DNA of 37,391 nucleotides from CAZVNZ01 sp964628515 (GCA_964628515.1 CAZVNZ010000031.1:1-37391), one strand, 5' to 3'; counted from the stretch's first letter, positions 1 to 8,678 are shown. The notes: generated from the sequence alone by a model not told the origin. Made by a program: numbers and translations.

Positions 1-9
1 AGGTATTCA

Positions 10-297
10 ATGAAACAGATTAATTTGAAGAAATATTATCCGTCGCTGTATCAAAACGATACATTTCTTGAGGTCTCAGATACGATTGCAAACGCTCTGG
101 CTGAAGAAGTAAGAATAGAGAATGCGCAACGGGCAAAGATCCACTATCATGGGGCATATTATTCCCTATATAGAGAAAGTGGTGTAAGGGCAGACACTAC
201 TGCTTTGCTGGAAAAAAAGTTTGAAGATCAGCAACTCAATGCAGATATCTATACTGCATTTATTAAGCTGTGGAGTTTGAAATCAGTCGGAAAATAG
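10..297 (+). CDS. Sigma-factor-like N-terminal fragment, mobile-element type
   Basis: This 95-residue protein resembles the N-terminal half of small sigma-70-like proteins found on clostridial conjugative elements. Those begin with an INL-x-x-YYP stretch, then a DTF-x-EV-x-D segment and a conserved AYYSL motif. All three are visible here, at residues 4-10, 17-23 and 49-54. The family normally continues into a region-4 helix-turn-helix of another 50-60 residues, which is missing: the frame stops at 295-297 just before a terminator hairpin. It is either a truncated remnant or a naturally short member. It lies directly downstream of the 3' end of a tRNA gene, a usual attachment site for integrative elements. 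The family call rests on remembered sequence resemblance and is tentative. Confidence 0.45.
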   Translation: MKQINLKKYYPSLYQNDTFLEVSDTIANALAEEVRIENAQRAKIHYHGAYYSLYRESGVRADTTALLEKKFEDQQLNADIYTAFIKLWSLKSVGK

Positions 298-299
298 AC

Positions 300-337
300 A
301 AAGCCGAAAATCTTTATTTTAAAGGGTTTTCGACTTT
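300..337. terminator. Hairpin terminator between tRNA-Arg and the sigma-like ORF
   Basis: The arms at 300-315 and 321-337 pair almost fully, with one C-A mismatch and one bulged G around an ATTTT loop. The plus strand continues into a run of T, so it can end the sigma-like ORF. It also lies just past the 3' end of the minus-strand tRNA and can serve both convergent genes. Confidence 0.75.
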
Positions 338-342
338 GTTTT

Positions 343-419
343 TGGCGTTCCCGGCGCGATTCGAACGCGCGGCCTTTCGCTTAGGAGGCGAACGCTCTAT
401 CCTACTGAGCTACGGAAAC
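343..419 (-). tRNA. tRNA-Arg (anticodon CCU)
   Basis: Read on the minus strand, this gives a complete cloverleaf. The 7-bp acceptor stem pairs GTTTCCG (419-413) with CGGGAAC (353-347), with one G-U pair. The D-arm has the TAGCTCAG pattern, the 5-bp anticodon stem TTCGC/GCGAA closes the loop CTCCTAA, and the T-arm has GTTCGAATC. The anticodon CCU is at 383-385, so it reads the arginine codon AGG. The 3' CCA is encoded, at 343-345. tRNA-Arg(CCU) genes are frequent integration sites for conjugative elements and phages. Confidence 0.97.
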
Positions 420-557
420 ATCTGCAAGCATCATCATGACAATAAAAATCAAAATTCCACATACTAAATTTTAATACAAAATGGACTTTTTTGCAAGTAT
501 AAGAAAAGCAGTTACACTATTTTTGCAAAAAAAAATCATATTATTAAAATTTATATA

Positions 558-585
558 TTCAAATTTGCAAGTTATATAGTATAAT
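558..585 (+). promoter_or_regulatory. Sigma-A-type promoter for the DUF308 gene
   Basis: A perfect -10 TATAAT at 580-585 lies 16 bp after a TTCAAA -35-like hexamer at 558-563, in a very AT-rich stretch. It is about 36 bp upstream of the first gene, which has an AGAGGTGA ribosome binding site at 608-615. Nothing else is apparent between the tRNA and this promoter. Confidence 0.6.
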
Positions 586-620
586 AAGGATATACAAATT
601 TTAAAAAGAGGTGAAAACGG

Positions 621-1178
621 ATGGAAAACACAGCACAAAAAAAGGGGATTTCCAAAGATTATATTAAACTGCTTATGTATCTCGTGTTGCTTACAATAGG
701 CATTTTAATGCTTGCAAACATAATTAGCTCGGAGCTTATCATCATAATTGTGGGTATTGCGATTTTGGCATTTGGGGCAATTTCGCTAATCGCCATGATA
801 CAAAAGAAAAAGCGAGGTGTAGAATCTAATTACACTTTTTCCATTATTATGATCGTGTTAGGTGTGCTGACTCTCGTTTTTTATGAGCAATCGGCACAGG
901 TACTGCTACCCCTTGTAATAGGCGCTTTTGCAGTAATTTCGGGCATTTCTACAATAATTTTTGCCCTAAGCTCCAAAAAAGCCGGCTTTGGTGGTTGGAT
1001 TGTTTCTTTAATTTCAGGGATAATTGTTGTTGTAATAGGTATTATTATACTCTCCGGCATTGCAACGGGTGCTGATGTTATAGGCTTTATGCTTGGGCTA
1101 TACATTACAATTTTTAGCATAATAAGCATAATTTCTTGGTTTACGCAAAGTTCGTACAATAAAAAATTTACAGTATAA
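621..1178 (+). CDS. DUF308/HdeD-family membrane protein
   Basis: This is a 185-residue protein that is almost entirely hydrophobic. It has about six membrane-spanning helices arranged as repeated pairs, separated by short basic loops such as QKKKRG near residue 62 and SSKKAG near 118. This matches the HdeD/DUF308 family, whose E. coli member is linked to acid resistance; in Bacillota the function is unknown. The start is supported by an AGAGGTGA site 5 bp upstream. It is first in a run of same-strand genes, and the aldolase gene starts 20 bp after its stop, so the two are probably co-transcribed. The assignment rests on topology and overall pattern, not on a catalytic motif. Confidence 0.75.
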   Translation: MENTAQKKGISKDYIKLLMYLVLLTIGILMLANIISSELIIIIVGIAILAFGAISLIAMIQKKKRGVESNYTFSIIMIVLGVLTLVFYEQSAQVLLPLVIGAFAVISGISTIIFALSSKKAGFGGWIVSLISGIIVVVIGIIILSGIATGADVIGFMLGLYITIFSIISIISWFTQSSYNKKFTV

Positions 1179-1198
1179 AAAGGCGGTATTAAAATTTT

Positions 1199-2041
1199 AT
1201 GGCATTGGTTAATTTAAAACAGGTTTGCACAAAAGCAATGAACAACGGCTACGCAGTAGGAAATTTTGATGTTTTTAATGTGGAAATGTTGCAAGGTGTA
1301 ATAAATGCGGCAACAAAACTTAAATCTCCCGTAATTTTGGCTTTTGCAGAGCCTTTCGAGGCTATTGTGGGTTTAGAAGAATTTGCAGAAATTATGAAAG
1401 CTGCGGCTAAAAAGGCTTGCGTTGATGTTGTGCTTCATTTAGATCACGGTGTTAATTTTGAAATTATTAAACGTGCCATAAATGCAGGCTTTACTTCTGT
1501 GATGTTAGATGCCTCGGATAAAACTTACAAGGAAAACATAAAGCTTACCAAAGAAGTAGTAAGTATGAGCAAAGAAAAAAATGTTTCGGTAGAGTCCGAG
1601 CTGGGGCACGTGGGCGGACTTGAAATGTATAAAGAAGATTACGGCAAAGACGCCTATACAGAGGTAGCCCAAGCAAAAGACTTTGTAGAAAAAACAGGTA
1701 TAGATGTGCTTGCTGTTGCCATCGGTACCGTTCACGGTGTGTATAAAACTGCACCTAAACTGGATTTTGAAAGGCTTGCAGAGCTAAAAAACGCACTAAA
1801 CATCCCCCTTGCTATGCACGGTGGCTCCGGTCTTAGCGACGAGGACTTTATTAAAGTCTCTAAAACAGGCATTGCAAAAGCAAATATTTACACCGATTTA
1901 ATGATAGCCGCAAAAAACAGCGCTATACAGACGTCTCAAACGGAGGCTAACTACTTCGATATGACTGTAAGCGCAATTAACTTCATAGAAAAAGAAGCTA
2001 TGGCAAAAATGCTTTTGTTTGGCAGTAACAATAAGGCGTAA
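1199..2041 (+). CDS. Class II ketose-bisphosphate aldolase
   Basis: This is a 280-residue member of the zinc-dependent class II aldolase family (fructose-bisphosphate and tagatose-bisphosphate aldolases), which split a ketose bisphosphate into dihydroxyacetone phosphate and an aldehyde. The HLDHG motif at residues 80-84 carries the catalytic Asp82 and zinc ligand His83. The ESELGHVGG segment, the GTVHGVYK segment with a zinc-binding His, and HGGSGL near residue 208 are all in place. The length is typical of the GatY/KbaY/FbaA group. Which sugar it uses cannot be read from the sequence. An SrlD-like sorbitol-6-phosphate dehydrogenase two genes on suggests sugar or hexitol phosphate metabolism, but no PTS genes are present. 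A good AAGGCGG site precedes the ATG. Confidence 0.9.
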   Translation: MALVNLKQVCTKAMNNGYAVGNFDVFNVEMLQGVINAATKLKSPVILAFAEPFEAIVGLEEFAEIMKAAAKKACVDVVLHLDHGVNFEIIKRAINAGFTSVMLDASDKTYKENIKLTKEVVSMSKEKNVSVESELGHVGGLEMYKEDYGKDAYTEVAQAKDFVEKTGIDVLAVAIGTVHGVYKTAPKLDFERLAELKNALNIPLAMHGGSGLSDEDFIKVSKTGIAKANIYTDLMIAAKNSAIQTSQTEANYFDMTVSAINFIEKEAMAKMLLFGSNNKA

Positions 2042-2077
2042 TTTGTTTTATAAACTACTACATAACGAGGTGATACT

Positions 2078-3199
2078 TTGAAGGTACTGATACTATCAAT
2101 GACGGTCGGTCAGGGGCATAACATAGCATCTAATGCACTAAAAGAGGCGCTTGAAAATAACGGGCACGAATGTACTGTACTGGATACATATAAATACTTA
2201 AACAAGGCAATAGGTCTTGGTATGGATAAAGGCTATATGTTTTTAGGCAGAAAAATGCCTAAATTTATGGAGTACATCTACGAATCCGCATACAAAAAAA
2301 ACGGTAGTGCGGATATGAAAACCTTTTTCCCTTGGGCGTTTGCAGATTTACAAAAGGCAAAGCTGGCAAAGTATATTGCCGATTATAGCCCTGATGTAAT
2401 CGTTTGCACAATTATGTTTACAGCCATGATTGTGTGTGCAATGCAAGAATCCAACCTAATAGACAGCAAAATACTTAAAGTGGGTATTGTAACGGATTTT
2501 ACCCTGCATCCCTTTTGGGAATATACGCCTATGGACTATTATGTATCGGCAAACGAGCTTTTAATCCCCGCTTTTTGTGTCAGAAACATTAAGCAGGAGC
2601 AAATACTTCCCTTGGGCATACCCATTTTTTCTAAATTCAGTAGCAATATGCCAAAAGAGGAGGCGTGCGCCAAACTTAATTTAGCTACGGATAAATTTAC
2701 CGTACTACTTTCTTCGGGCGGTATGGGTTTTATGAATTTGTATGATGTAGTAGAGGATATTGACACCTTAGCTAACGTACAAATTATTGCGATTTGCGGT
2801 ACAAATAAACCCCTAAAAGACAAACTGCTTGCCACCACCTTTAACAATAACGTTAGGGTACTTGGTTTTGTGGATAATATGCCGGAATACTTGGATGCCT
2901 GCGATTTTTATGTGTCTAAACCGGGCGGACTTTCCACTTCCGAGGCTATTGCTAAATGCAAACCTCTGCTCCTAACCAACCCCGTACCGGGTGTGGAGGT
3001 GGTTAATCACGCATTTTTAACCAATCATTCTCTTGCTCTGCATTGCAATAAATATACACCTATCAGCGAGGTAATTATTCAATACAGGTTTAACGATTCT
3101 AAAAAGCAGGAGATGTACAACGCACAAAAACTACTGGGGCGCAAAAATGCCTCAGCGGATTTAGTTAAATTTTTAGAAAGCAAATTGGAGGAAAAGTAA
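2078..3199 (+). CDS. MGDG-synthase-type glycosyltransferase (diacylglycerol glycosyltransferase-like)
   Basis: This is a 373-residue GT28-like enzyme of the group containing plant MGDG synthase and Bacillus UgtP, which transfer a sugar from a UDP-sugar to diacylglycerol at the inner membrane face. The N-terminal MGDG-synthase domain starts with a strand followed by TVGQGHN (residues 9-15). The C-terminal donor-binding half has SSGGMGF near residue 214 and KPGGLSTSEA near 285, the usual nucleotide-sugar loop. It starts with TTG at 2078, chosen because a strong GAGGTGA site lies 4 bp upstream. The stop overlaps the next start as TAATG. A glycolipid role is inferred from family; the exact acceptor is not established. 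It sits between two sugar-phosphate enzymes, which is unusual. Confidence 0.85.
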   Translation: MKVLILSMTVGQGHNIASNALKEALENNGHECTVLDTYKYLNKAIGLGMDKGYMFLGRKMPKFMEYIYESAYKKNGSADMKTFFPWAFADLQKAKLAKYIADYSPDVIVCTIMFTAMIVCAMQESNLIDSKILKVGIVTDFTLHPFWEYTPMDYYVSANELLIPAFCVRNIKQEQILPLGIPIFSKFSSNMPKEEACAKLNLATDKFTVLLSSGGMGFMNLYDVVEDIDTLANVQIIAICGTNKPLKDKLLATTFNNNVRVLGFVDNMPEYLDACDFYVSKPGGLSTSEAIAKCKPLLLTNPVPGVEVVNHAFLTNHSLALHCNKYTPISEVIIQYRFNDSKKQEMYNAQKLLGRKNASADLVKFLESKLEEK

Positions 3200-3981
3200 T
3201 GGAATTTTGTAAAAAACTCAAAGACAAAGTAGTGCTTATTACAGGTGGTGCACAAGGCTTAGGGCAGGCTTTGGCAATAAGGTGCTCAAACGAGGGCGCA
3301 AAAGTTGTAATAGGCGATATGAATTTAGCAGGTGCTCAAGAAACGGCAGAAATGCTAAAAGAAGGCATTGCGGTTAAATTAGATGTTACAAATATGGAAG
3401 ATTGCCATGCTTTTGCAAAGGCGGCAATAGATAAATACGGTAAAATTGACGTACTTGTTTCCAATGCGGCCATCGTGCTTTCAGGTCCTATTGAGGAATT
3501 TGATGCAGATAAATGGAAACTTGTTATAGATGTAAACCTATGCGGTTGCTACAACTCCATTAAAGCCGTTGTACCCTACTTCAGAAAGCAGGGCGAGGGC
3601 GTTGTTGTGCAAATCAACTCAAAATCCGGCAAAAAAGGCTCTGCTAAAAATTCCGCATACGCGGCTTCCAAATTTGGCGGTGTAGGTCTTGTACAAAGTC
3701 TTGCTTTAGAGCTTGCGGAGGATAAAATACGTGTAAACGCAATTTGCCCCGGAAATATGCTGGAAAGTCCACTTTGGGTAAACAGCTTATTTAAACAATA
3801 CGCTAAAAATCAAGGCATTACAGAAGAAGAGGTTAAACAAAAATACATTAATATGGTACCCTTAAAGAGAGGTTGCCGTTACGAAGATATAGAAAACTGC
3901 ATGGTATTTTTAGCTTGCGACGACAGCTCTTATATGACAGGGCAAGCCATAAACGTTACAGGTGGTCAACAGATGACATAA
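3199..3981 (+). CDS. srlD: Sorbitol-6-phosphate 2-dehydrogenase-like SDR
   Basis: This is a 260-residue short-chain dehydrogenase. The NAD-binding TGGAQGLG motif is at residues 15-22, the NAA motif at 89-91, and the catalytic Ser141, Tyr154 and Lys158 are present. The region around the active site (INSKSGKKGS, KFGGVGLVQSLALELA) and the C-terminus (VPLKRGC, TGQAINVTGGQ) closely match E. coli SrlD, which oxidises sorbitol 6-phosphate to fructose 6-phosphate with NAD+. That makes this subgroup more likely than a generic SDR. Its start overlaps the glycosyltransferase stop, so translation is probably coupled. No sorbitol PTS transporter is present here, so the physiological substrate remains an inference. 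Confidence 0.8.
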   Translation: MEFCKKLKDKVVLITGGAQGLGQALAIRCSNEGAKVVIGDMNLAGAQETAEMLKEGIAVKLDVTNMEDCHAFAKAAIDKYGKIDVLVSNAAIVLSGPIEEFDADKWKLVIDVNLCGCYNSIKAVVPYFRKQGEGVVVQINSKSGKKGSAKNSAYAASKFGGVGLVQSLALELAEDKIRVNAICPGNMLESPLWVNSLFKQYAKNQGITEEEVKQKYINMVPLKRGCRYEDIENCMVFLACDDSSYMTGQAINVTGGQQMT

Positions 3982-4035
3982 TGCATAATTTATTTATGTA
4001 TTTACTATTTTCTAATATTTAGCAGAGGTTTACTG

Positions 4036-5109
4036 ATGGAAAAAAAGACTCCCCTTTATAATAAGCATATAGAGGCAAAGGGCAGAATGGTGCCCTTTGC
4101 AAATTACCTTTTGCCCGTACAATACCCCACGGGAATAATTAACGAGCATATGGCGGTACGCACCAAAGCAGGGTTGTTTGATGTTTCTCATATGGGAGAA
4201 ATAACCCTAAAAGGTAAGGATGCCTTGGCAAATGTGCAAAATATTATTACAAGAGATATTTCCGCCCTGCAAATAGGCAGTATTGCATACAGCCCCGTGT
4301 GCTACGAAAGCGGTGGAGTTGTAGACGATATTTTGGTGTACAAAAAATCGGAAACGGAGTATTTGCTGGTGGTAAACGCTTCTAATAAAGACAAGGATTT
4401 TGCCCATATTAAAGGTAATTTAAAGGGTGATGCCATAGCGGAGGATATTTCCGAGAGTATTTCTCAACTTGCTTTGCAAGGCCCACTTTCTAATAGTATT
4501 CTTGAAAAACTAACTAAGGATATTCCTAATAAATACTACACTTTTATTGATGATGCTGTTTTATGCGGAGTAAAAACTTTAATTTCAAGAACGGGCTACA
4601 CGGGAGAGGACGGCTTTGAGATTTACTGCTCAAACGAAGATGCCCCTGTTATTTGGCAAGCCTTGCTTGATTGTTGCGAAGATTTAATCCCCTGCGGTTT
4701 AGGGGCAAGAGACACTTTGCGTCTTGAGGCGGCAATGCCACTTTACGGGCACGAGATGGACGAAAACACCCTACCCTACGAGGCAGGCATCGGTTTTTTT
4801 GTTAATACCGATGCCAAAGATTTCATAGGCAAGGAAGAATTGCTTAAAAAGAAAGATACGGCAAAAAAGCGTGTAGGGCTTATTTTAAAAGACAGAGGCA
4901 TTGCAAGAGAGGGTGCAAAGGTTTACAAAGAGGGTATTAATGTTGGTATAACCACATCCGGTACTCACGCACCTTATTTAAAAATGCCTATTGCCATGGC
5001 ACAAACGGATAAAACGGTAAGTGTGGGAGACATTGTACAAATAGATATTAAGGGGAAAATGCTAAATGCAGAGGTTGTAAAACTCCCCTTTTATACAAGG
5101 AAAAAATAA
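4036..5109 (+). CDS. gcvT: Glycine cleavage system T protein (aminomethyltransferase)
   Basis: This is a 357-residue protein with the full GcvT layout. The N-terminal folate-binding domain begins LYNKHIEAKGRMVPFANY; it has a FDVSHMGE motif near residue 48 and an RTGYTGEDGFE motif near 185. The GARDTLRLEAAMPLYGHE segment follows, and the C-terminal barrel starts after residue 270. It takes the aminomethyl group from lipoylated H protein and transfers the one-carbon unit to tetrahydrofolate, releasing ammonia. It is the first of four consecutive gcv genes and starts 54 bp after the SDR gene. That gap is too short for a glycine riboswitch. Confidence 0.96.
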   Translation: MEKKTPLYNKHIEAKGRMVPFANYLLPVQYPTGIINEHMAVRTKAGLFDVSHMGEITLKGKDALANVQNIITRDISALQIGSIAYSPVCYESGGVVDDILVYKKSETEYLLVVNASNKDKDFAHIKGNLKGDAIAEDISESISQLALQGPLSNSILEKLTKDIPNKYYTFIDDAVLCGVKTLISRTGYTGEDGFEIYCSNEDAPVIWQALLDCCEDLIPCGLGARDTLRLEAAMPLYGHEMDENTLPYEAGIGFFVNTDAKDFIGKEELLKKKDTAKKRVGLILKDRGIAREGAKVYKEGINVGITTSGTHAPYLKMPIAMAQTDKTVSVGDIVQIDIKGKMLNAEVVKLPFYTRKK

Positions 5110-5128
5110 TTATTAACGGAGGATATTT

Positions 5129-5515
5129 ATGAATATACCAAACAATTTGTTATACACAAAATCTCACGAATGGTACGAATTTAAAGACGAAACCACGGCA
5201 ATTATGGGCATTACGGACTATGCCCAAAATATGCTTGGAGATATTGTTTACATAAACCTACCCACAATAGACGAAAGTATTGGTTTAGGGGATGTTATTG
5301 CAGATATAGAATCGGTAAAAACCGCCGCAGATGTATATTGCGCCGTTTCGGGTAACGTTTGTGCAATAAACGATGATTTAACGGACGCACCCGAGCTACT
5401 AAACCAAAATTCCTACGATGCGTGGATTGCGGAAATTATGGATATTTCGGAAAAAGACGATTTAATGAGCGCTAAAGAATACGAGGAGTATCTTACTGTG
5501 GAGGAGCTACTTTGA
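5129..5515 (+). CDS. gcvH: Glycine cleavage system H protein
   Basis: This is a 128-residue lipoyl carrier protein that shuttles the aminomethyl intermediate between the P, T and L proteins. The lipoylated lysine is Lys64, in the conserved ESVKTAADVY segment. The N-terminal YTKSHEWY and the GITDYAQNMLGDIVYINLP strand region are typical, and the length is normal. A GGAGGA site precedes the ATG. The stop codon overlaps the TTG start of gcvPA. No lipoate ligase, lipoyl synthase or L-protein gene lies in this cluster, so lipoylation and reoxidation must come from elsewhere. Confidence 0.97.
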   Translation: MNIPNNLLYTKSHEWYEFKDETTAIMGITDYAQNMLGDIVYINLPTIDESIGLGDVIADIESVKTAADVYCAVSGNVCAINDDLTDAPELLNQNSYDAWIAEIMDISEKDDLMSAKEYEEYLTVEELL

Positions 5516-6840
5516 GTTCTTATATTCCAAACACAAAAGACGAGCAAGCACAAATGCTTTCAGCCATTGGCTTTAGCTCTTTTGAGGAAATGCTTGCTTT
5601 TTTGCCTAACGATGTTGTGTTGCAACGTCCTTTAAACATAGGCGACGGTTTAACGGAGCAAAAAACCTACGAATTACTTAAAAAAACCGCAAGTAAAAAC
5701 AAAGTATACGACGTAATTTTACGTGGCGCTGGTGCGTATAACCATTATATCCCCTCTGTTGTGCCACATTTAGCATCAAGAGAGGAATTTGTTACTGCCT
5801 ACACACCCTATCAGGCGGAAATCAGCCAAGGGTTATTGCAGGCAATTTTTGAATATCAAACTATGATATGCGAGCTTTGCGGTATGGATGCCTCTAATGC
5901 TTCCGTTTATGACGGAGCAACGGCAGGTGCGGAAGCAATGCTTATGTGTGCGGACAAAAAACGCAGTAAAATTTTAATATCCTCTTTGGCTAATCCGGAA
6001 AATATTGCGGTTATGAAAACCTATGCTCATTCCTATAATTTGGAAATTGAGTTGATACCGAGTATAGACGGTGTTACGGATATAGATGCACTAAATGCCT
6101 TAGCAGACGAAAAAACGGCTGGTGTGTACTTTTCTCAGCCAAACTATTTGGGTAATTTGGAAGAGGGGGAGAAAATATGCGAAATTGCTCACCAAAAGGG
6201 TGCTAAGGCAATTATGAACATCTACCCCATTGCCGCCGCCGTGCTTAAAAGCTGTGGAGAGGTGGGGGCGGATATTGCCGTGGGCGAAGGGCAACCTTTG
6301 GGTATGCCACTTTCTTTTGGAGGCCCTTATCTTGGTTTTATGGCGGTAAAAGCAAAAGATGTGCGCAAACTACCCGGCAGAATTGTAGGGCAAACGGTGG
6401 ACGTAGACGGCAAACGTGCCTATGTACTTACCTTACAAGCAAGAGAACAGCACATAAAAAGAGAGCGTGCCACCAGCAGTATTTGCTCCAACCAAGCCCT
6501 TTGTGCCCTAACCGCATCAATATATTTATCATCGGTAGGCAAAAACGGGTTTAAAACTGTTGCGCAAAATTGTTACAGAAACGCACATTATTTTGCACAG
6601 CAACTAACCAATTTAAAAACTTTTAAGCTAAAATACAATAAGACCTTCTTTAACGAATTTGTAACCCACAGCAGTATATCACCCCAAAAGATAGAGGAAA
6701 CTTTAAGCAAAAGGGGAATATTAAGCGGACTTACTTTAGACGAAAGCAGTATACTTTGGTGTGCAACGGAAATTAACGACAAACAAAGTATAGACGAAGT
6801 AGTCGCCATACTAATGGATTTGGAGGGTGCAGATGTTTAA
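5512..6840 (+). CDS. gcvPA: Glycine dehydrogenase (decarboxylating) subunit 1
   Basis: This is a 442-residue alpha subunit of the two-subunit P protein, the form found in Bacillota, archaea and some other bacteria. With GcvPB it decarboxylates glycine and passes the aminomethyl group to GcvH. Diagnostic segments are YIPNTKDEQAQML at the N-terminus, GAGAYNHYIPSVV near residue 72, PYQAEISQG near 103 and GGPYLGFMAVK near 266. It starts with TTG at 5512, overlapping the gcvH stop. The start is supported by GGAGGAG about 6 bp upstream and by the family N-terminus beginning right after it. Translation is probably coupled to gcvH. Confidence 0.95.
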   Translation: MSSYIPNTKDEQAQMLSAIGFSSFEEMLAFLPNDVVLQRPLNIGDGLTEQKTYELLKKTASKNKVYDVILRGAGAYNHYIPSVVPHLASREEFVTAYTPYQAEISQGLLQAIFEYQTMICELCGMDASNASVYDGATAGAEAMLMCADKKRSKILISSLANPENIAVMKTYAHSYNLEIELIPSIDGVTDIDALNALADEKTAGVYFSQPNYLGNLEEGEKICEIAHQKGAKAIMNIYPIAAAVLKSCGEVGADIAVGEGQPLGMPLSFGGPYLGFMAVKAKDVRKLPGRIVGQTVDVDGKRAYVLTLQAREQHIKRERATSSICSNQALCALTASIYLSSVGKNGFKTVAQNCYRNAHYFAQQLTNLKTFKLKYNKTFFNEFVTHSSISPQKIEETLSKRGILSGLTLDESSILWCATEINDKQSIDEVVAILMDLEGADV

Positions 6841-8281
6841 ACTTATTTTTGAAAAAAGCAAAAAGGACAGGGTGTGCCAACAAATAGAACAAAGCGATGT
6901 CCCATATAATTTTGATTTGCCCTACGAATTACTTAGGCAAAAGGACGCCTCACTCCCGGAGATTGCTCAAATTGATTTAGTGCGCCATTATACCAATCTT
7001 TCCAGGCGTACATATGGTGTGGATACAGGGTTTTACCCCTTAGGCTCTTGCACTATGAAGTATAACCCCAAGTTAAATGAAGATGTTGCCCAGCTCCACG
7101 GCTTTAGTGCAATGCACCCTTTGCAAAATGAAAACACCGTGCAAGGTTGTTTAGAGGTAATGTATAATTTAGCCGAGGATTTATGCGAAATTTGCGGTAT
7201 GGACGCCTTTACTTTGCAAGGTGCGGCAGGCGCTCAAGGGGAATGGGCAGGGTTGCAACTTATACGTGCGTATCACGAAAACAGAAAAGATTACAACCGA
7301 TTAACCGTTTTAGTGCCCGATGCCGCTCACGGCACAAACCCTGCAAGTGCTGCTATGACGGGCTACAATGTTGTTAACGTGCCCTCGGACGCCAAGGGTA
7401 TGGTAGATGTAGAAGCATTAAAGAGTTTGGCAAACGAAACAACGGCGGCGCTAATGCTCACCAACCCCAACACCTTAGGTATTTTTGATACCAACATTAA
7501 AGAAATTGCAGACATTGTACACAATGCCGGAGGGCTTTTATACTACGACGGCGCAAATTTAAACGCAATTATGGGTATTTCTCGCCCCGGAGATATGGGG
7601 TTTGATGTTGTGCATCTTAATTTGCACAAGACTTTTTCCACCCCTCACGGCGGCGGAGGCCCAGGCAGCGGGCCTGTTGGATGCAAAGCAATACTTAAGG
7701 AGTTTTTACCTCAACCAAGCGTAAAACTTTTTGAGGGCAAATATTCTTTTGATTGCACATCTAAAAATTCCATTGGCAAAATAAAGGCCTTTTACGGCAA
7801 CTTTTTAGTTTATTTAAAGGCTTATACCTACATAAAATGCTTAGGCAAAGAGGATTTAAAGCAAGCCTCTTTAAATGCGGTACTAAACGCAAATTATATG
7901 TTAGATGCACTAAAAGAGTATTCCGATTTAAAATACACCTCCCCTTGTATGCACGAGTTTGTGCTAAGCCTTGAGAGCCTAAAAAAGCAGTACGATGTAT
8001 CCGCTTTAGACGTAGCAAAGGCTTTAATAGAGTACGGAATACACCCACCCACCATGTACTTTCCTTTAATTGTACACGAGGCATTAATGTTAGAGCCCAC
8101 AGAAACGGAAAGCAAAGAAACTCTGGACATGGCAATAGATGCACTTAAACAAATATTTGAAACAGCGAAAACCCAAGGGGAAAAGCTCCACGAAATGCCT
8201 ATAAGCACCCCTGTAAGAAGATTAGACGAGGTATTGGCGGCAAGAAAGCCAATAGTAAGATATGAAGATATTAGTAATTGA
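6833..8281 (+). CDS. gcvPB: Glycine dehydrogenase (decarboxylating) subunit 2
   Basis: This is the 482-residue beta subunit of the P protein, which carries the PLP cofactor. The PLP lysine is Lys266, in the LHKTFSTPHGGGGPG motif; the upstream PDAAHGTNPASA and GGLLYYDGANLNAIMG segments also contribute to the cofactor pocket. An in-frame GTG at 6827 would add two residues but directly abuts the GGAGG site, so the ATG at 6833 is preferred: it gives normal 6-bp spacing and the family start MFKLIFEKS. It overlaps the end of gcvPA by 8 bp, and its own end overlaps the DUF3842 gene by 20 bp. Confidence 0.95.
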   Translation: MFKLIFEKSKKDRVCQQIEQSDVPYNFDLPYELLRQKDASLPEIAQIDLVRHYTNLSRRTYGVDTGFYPLGSCTMKYNPKLNEDVAQLHGFSAMHPLQNENTVQGCLEVMYNLAEDLCEICGMDAFTLQGAAGAQGEWAGLQLIRAYHENRKDYNRLTVLVPDAAHGTNPASAAMTGYNVVNVPSDAKGMVDVEALKSLANETTAALMLTNPNTLGIFDTNIKEIADIVHNAGGLLYYDGANLNAIMGISRPGDMGFDVVHLNLHKTFSTPHGGGGPGSGPVGCKAILKEFLPQPSVKLFEGKYSFDCTSKNSIGKIKAFYGNFLVYLKAYTYIKCLGKEDLKQASLNAVLNANYMLDALKEYSDLKYTSPCMHEFVLSLESLKKQYDVSALDVAKALIEYGIHPPTMYFPLIVHEALMLEPTETESKETLDMAIDALKQIFETAKTQGEKLHEMPISTPVRRLDEVLAARKPIVRYEDISN

Positions 8282-8678
8282 CGGACAAGGCGGACGCATA
8301 GGAAAATGTATAATAGAAAATTTGCTTAGCTCTTTTCCTAAGATGGAGATATTTGCTGTGGGCACAAATTCCATTGCAACCTCCGCCATGAAAAAGGCAG
8401 GGGCAACCCTGTGTGCCACAGGCGAAAATGCGGTAAAATGCAATGCAAAAGATGCTCATATTATTTTAGGGCCTATCGGCATTGGCTTTGCAAATTCTAT
8501 GTACGGAGAAATTACAACAAAAATTGCAAAAGCGGTGTCTAAAAGCAAAGCCAAAAAAATTCTTGTGCCCATTACAAAATGCAAAGTAACGGTGGTAGGG
8601 GTGGAAGAAAAACCCTTGTCTGCATATTTGGCACAGGTTTCTTTGGAAGTGGAGCTTTATTTAAGTGGGGCTAAATAA
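8262..8678 (+). CDS. DUF3842 family protein
   Basis: This 138-residue protein opens with a Rossmann-like glycine-rich turn (VIDGQGGRIG, residues 5-14) and continues with alternating strands and helices. It includes a GPIGIGFANSMYGE segment near 72 and a VPITKCKVTVVGVEEKPL segment near 105. This pattern fits DUF3842, a family of unknown function common in Clostridia. The start overlaps the gcvPB coding sequence by 20 bp, so it is the last gene of the glycine cleavage transcript. The fold suggests binding of a nucleotide or dinucleotide, but no catalytic residue can be named. The stop is followed by a terminator. Confidence 0.75.
   Translation: MKILVIDGQGGRIGKCIIENLLSSFPKMEIFAVGTNSIATSAMKKAGATLCATGENAVKCNAKDAHIILGPIGIGFANSMYGEITTKIAKAVSKSKAKKILVPITKCKVTVVGVEEKPLSAYLAQVSLEVELYLSGAK

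Noticed and set aside
270..467. 65-residue plus-strand ORF across the tRNA
   Set aside because: It is the antisense of tRNA-Arg and the terminator, with no ribosome binding site.
3982..4035. Glycine riboswitch before gcvT
   Set aside because: Only 54 nt separate the SDR stop from gcvT, and no aptamer-like conserved core is present.
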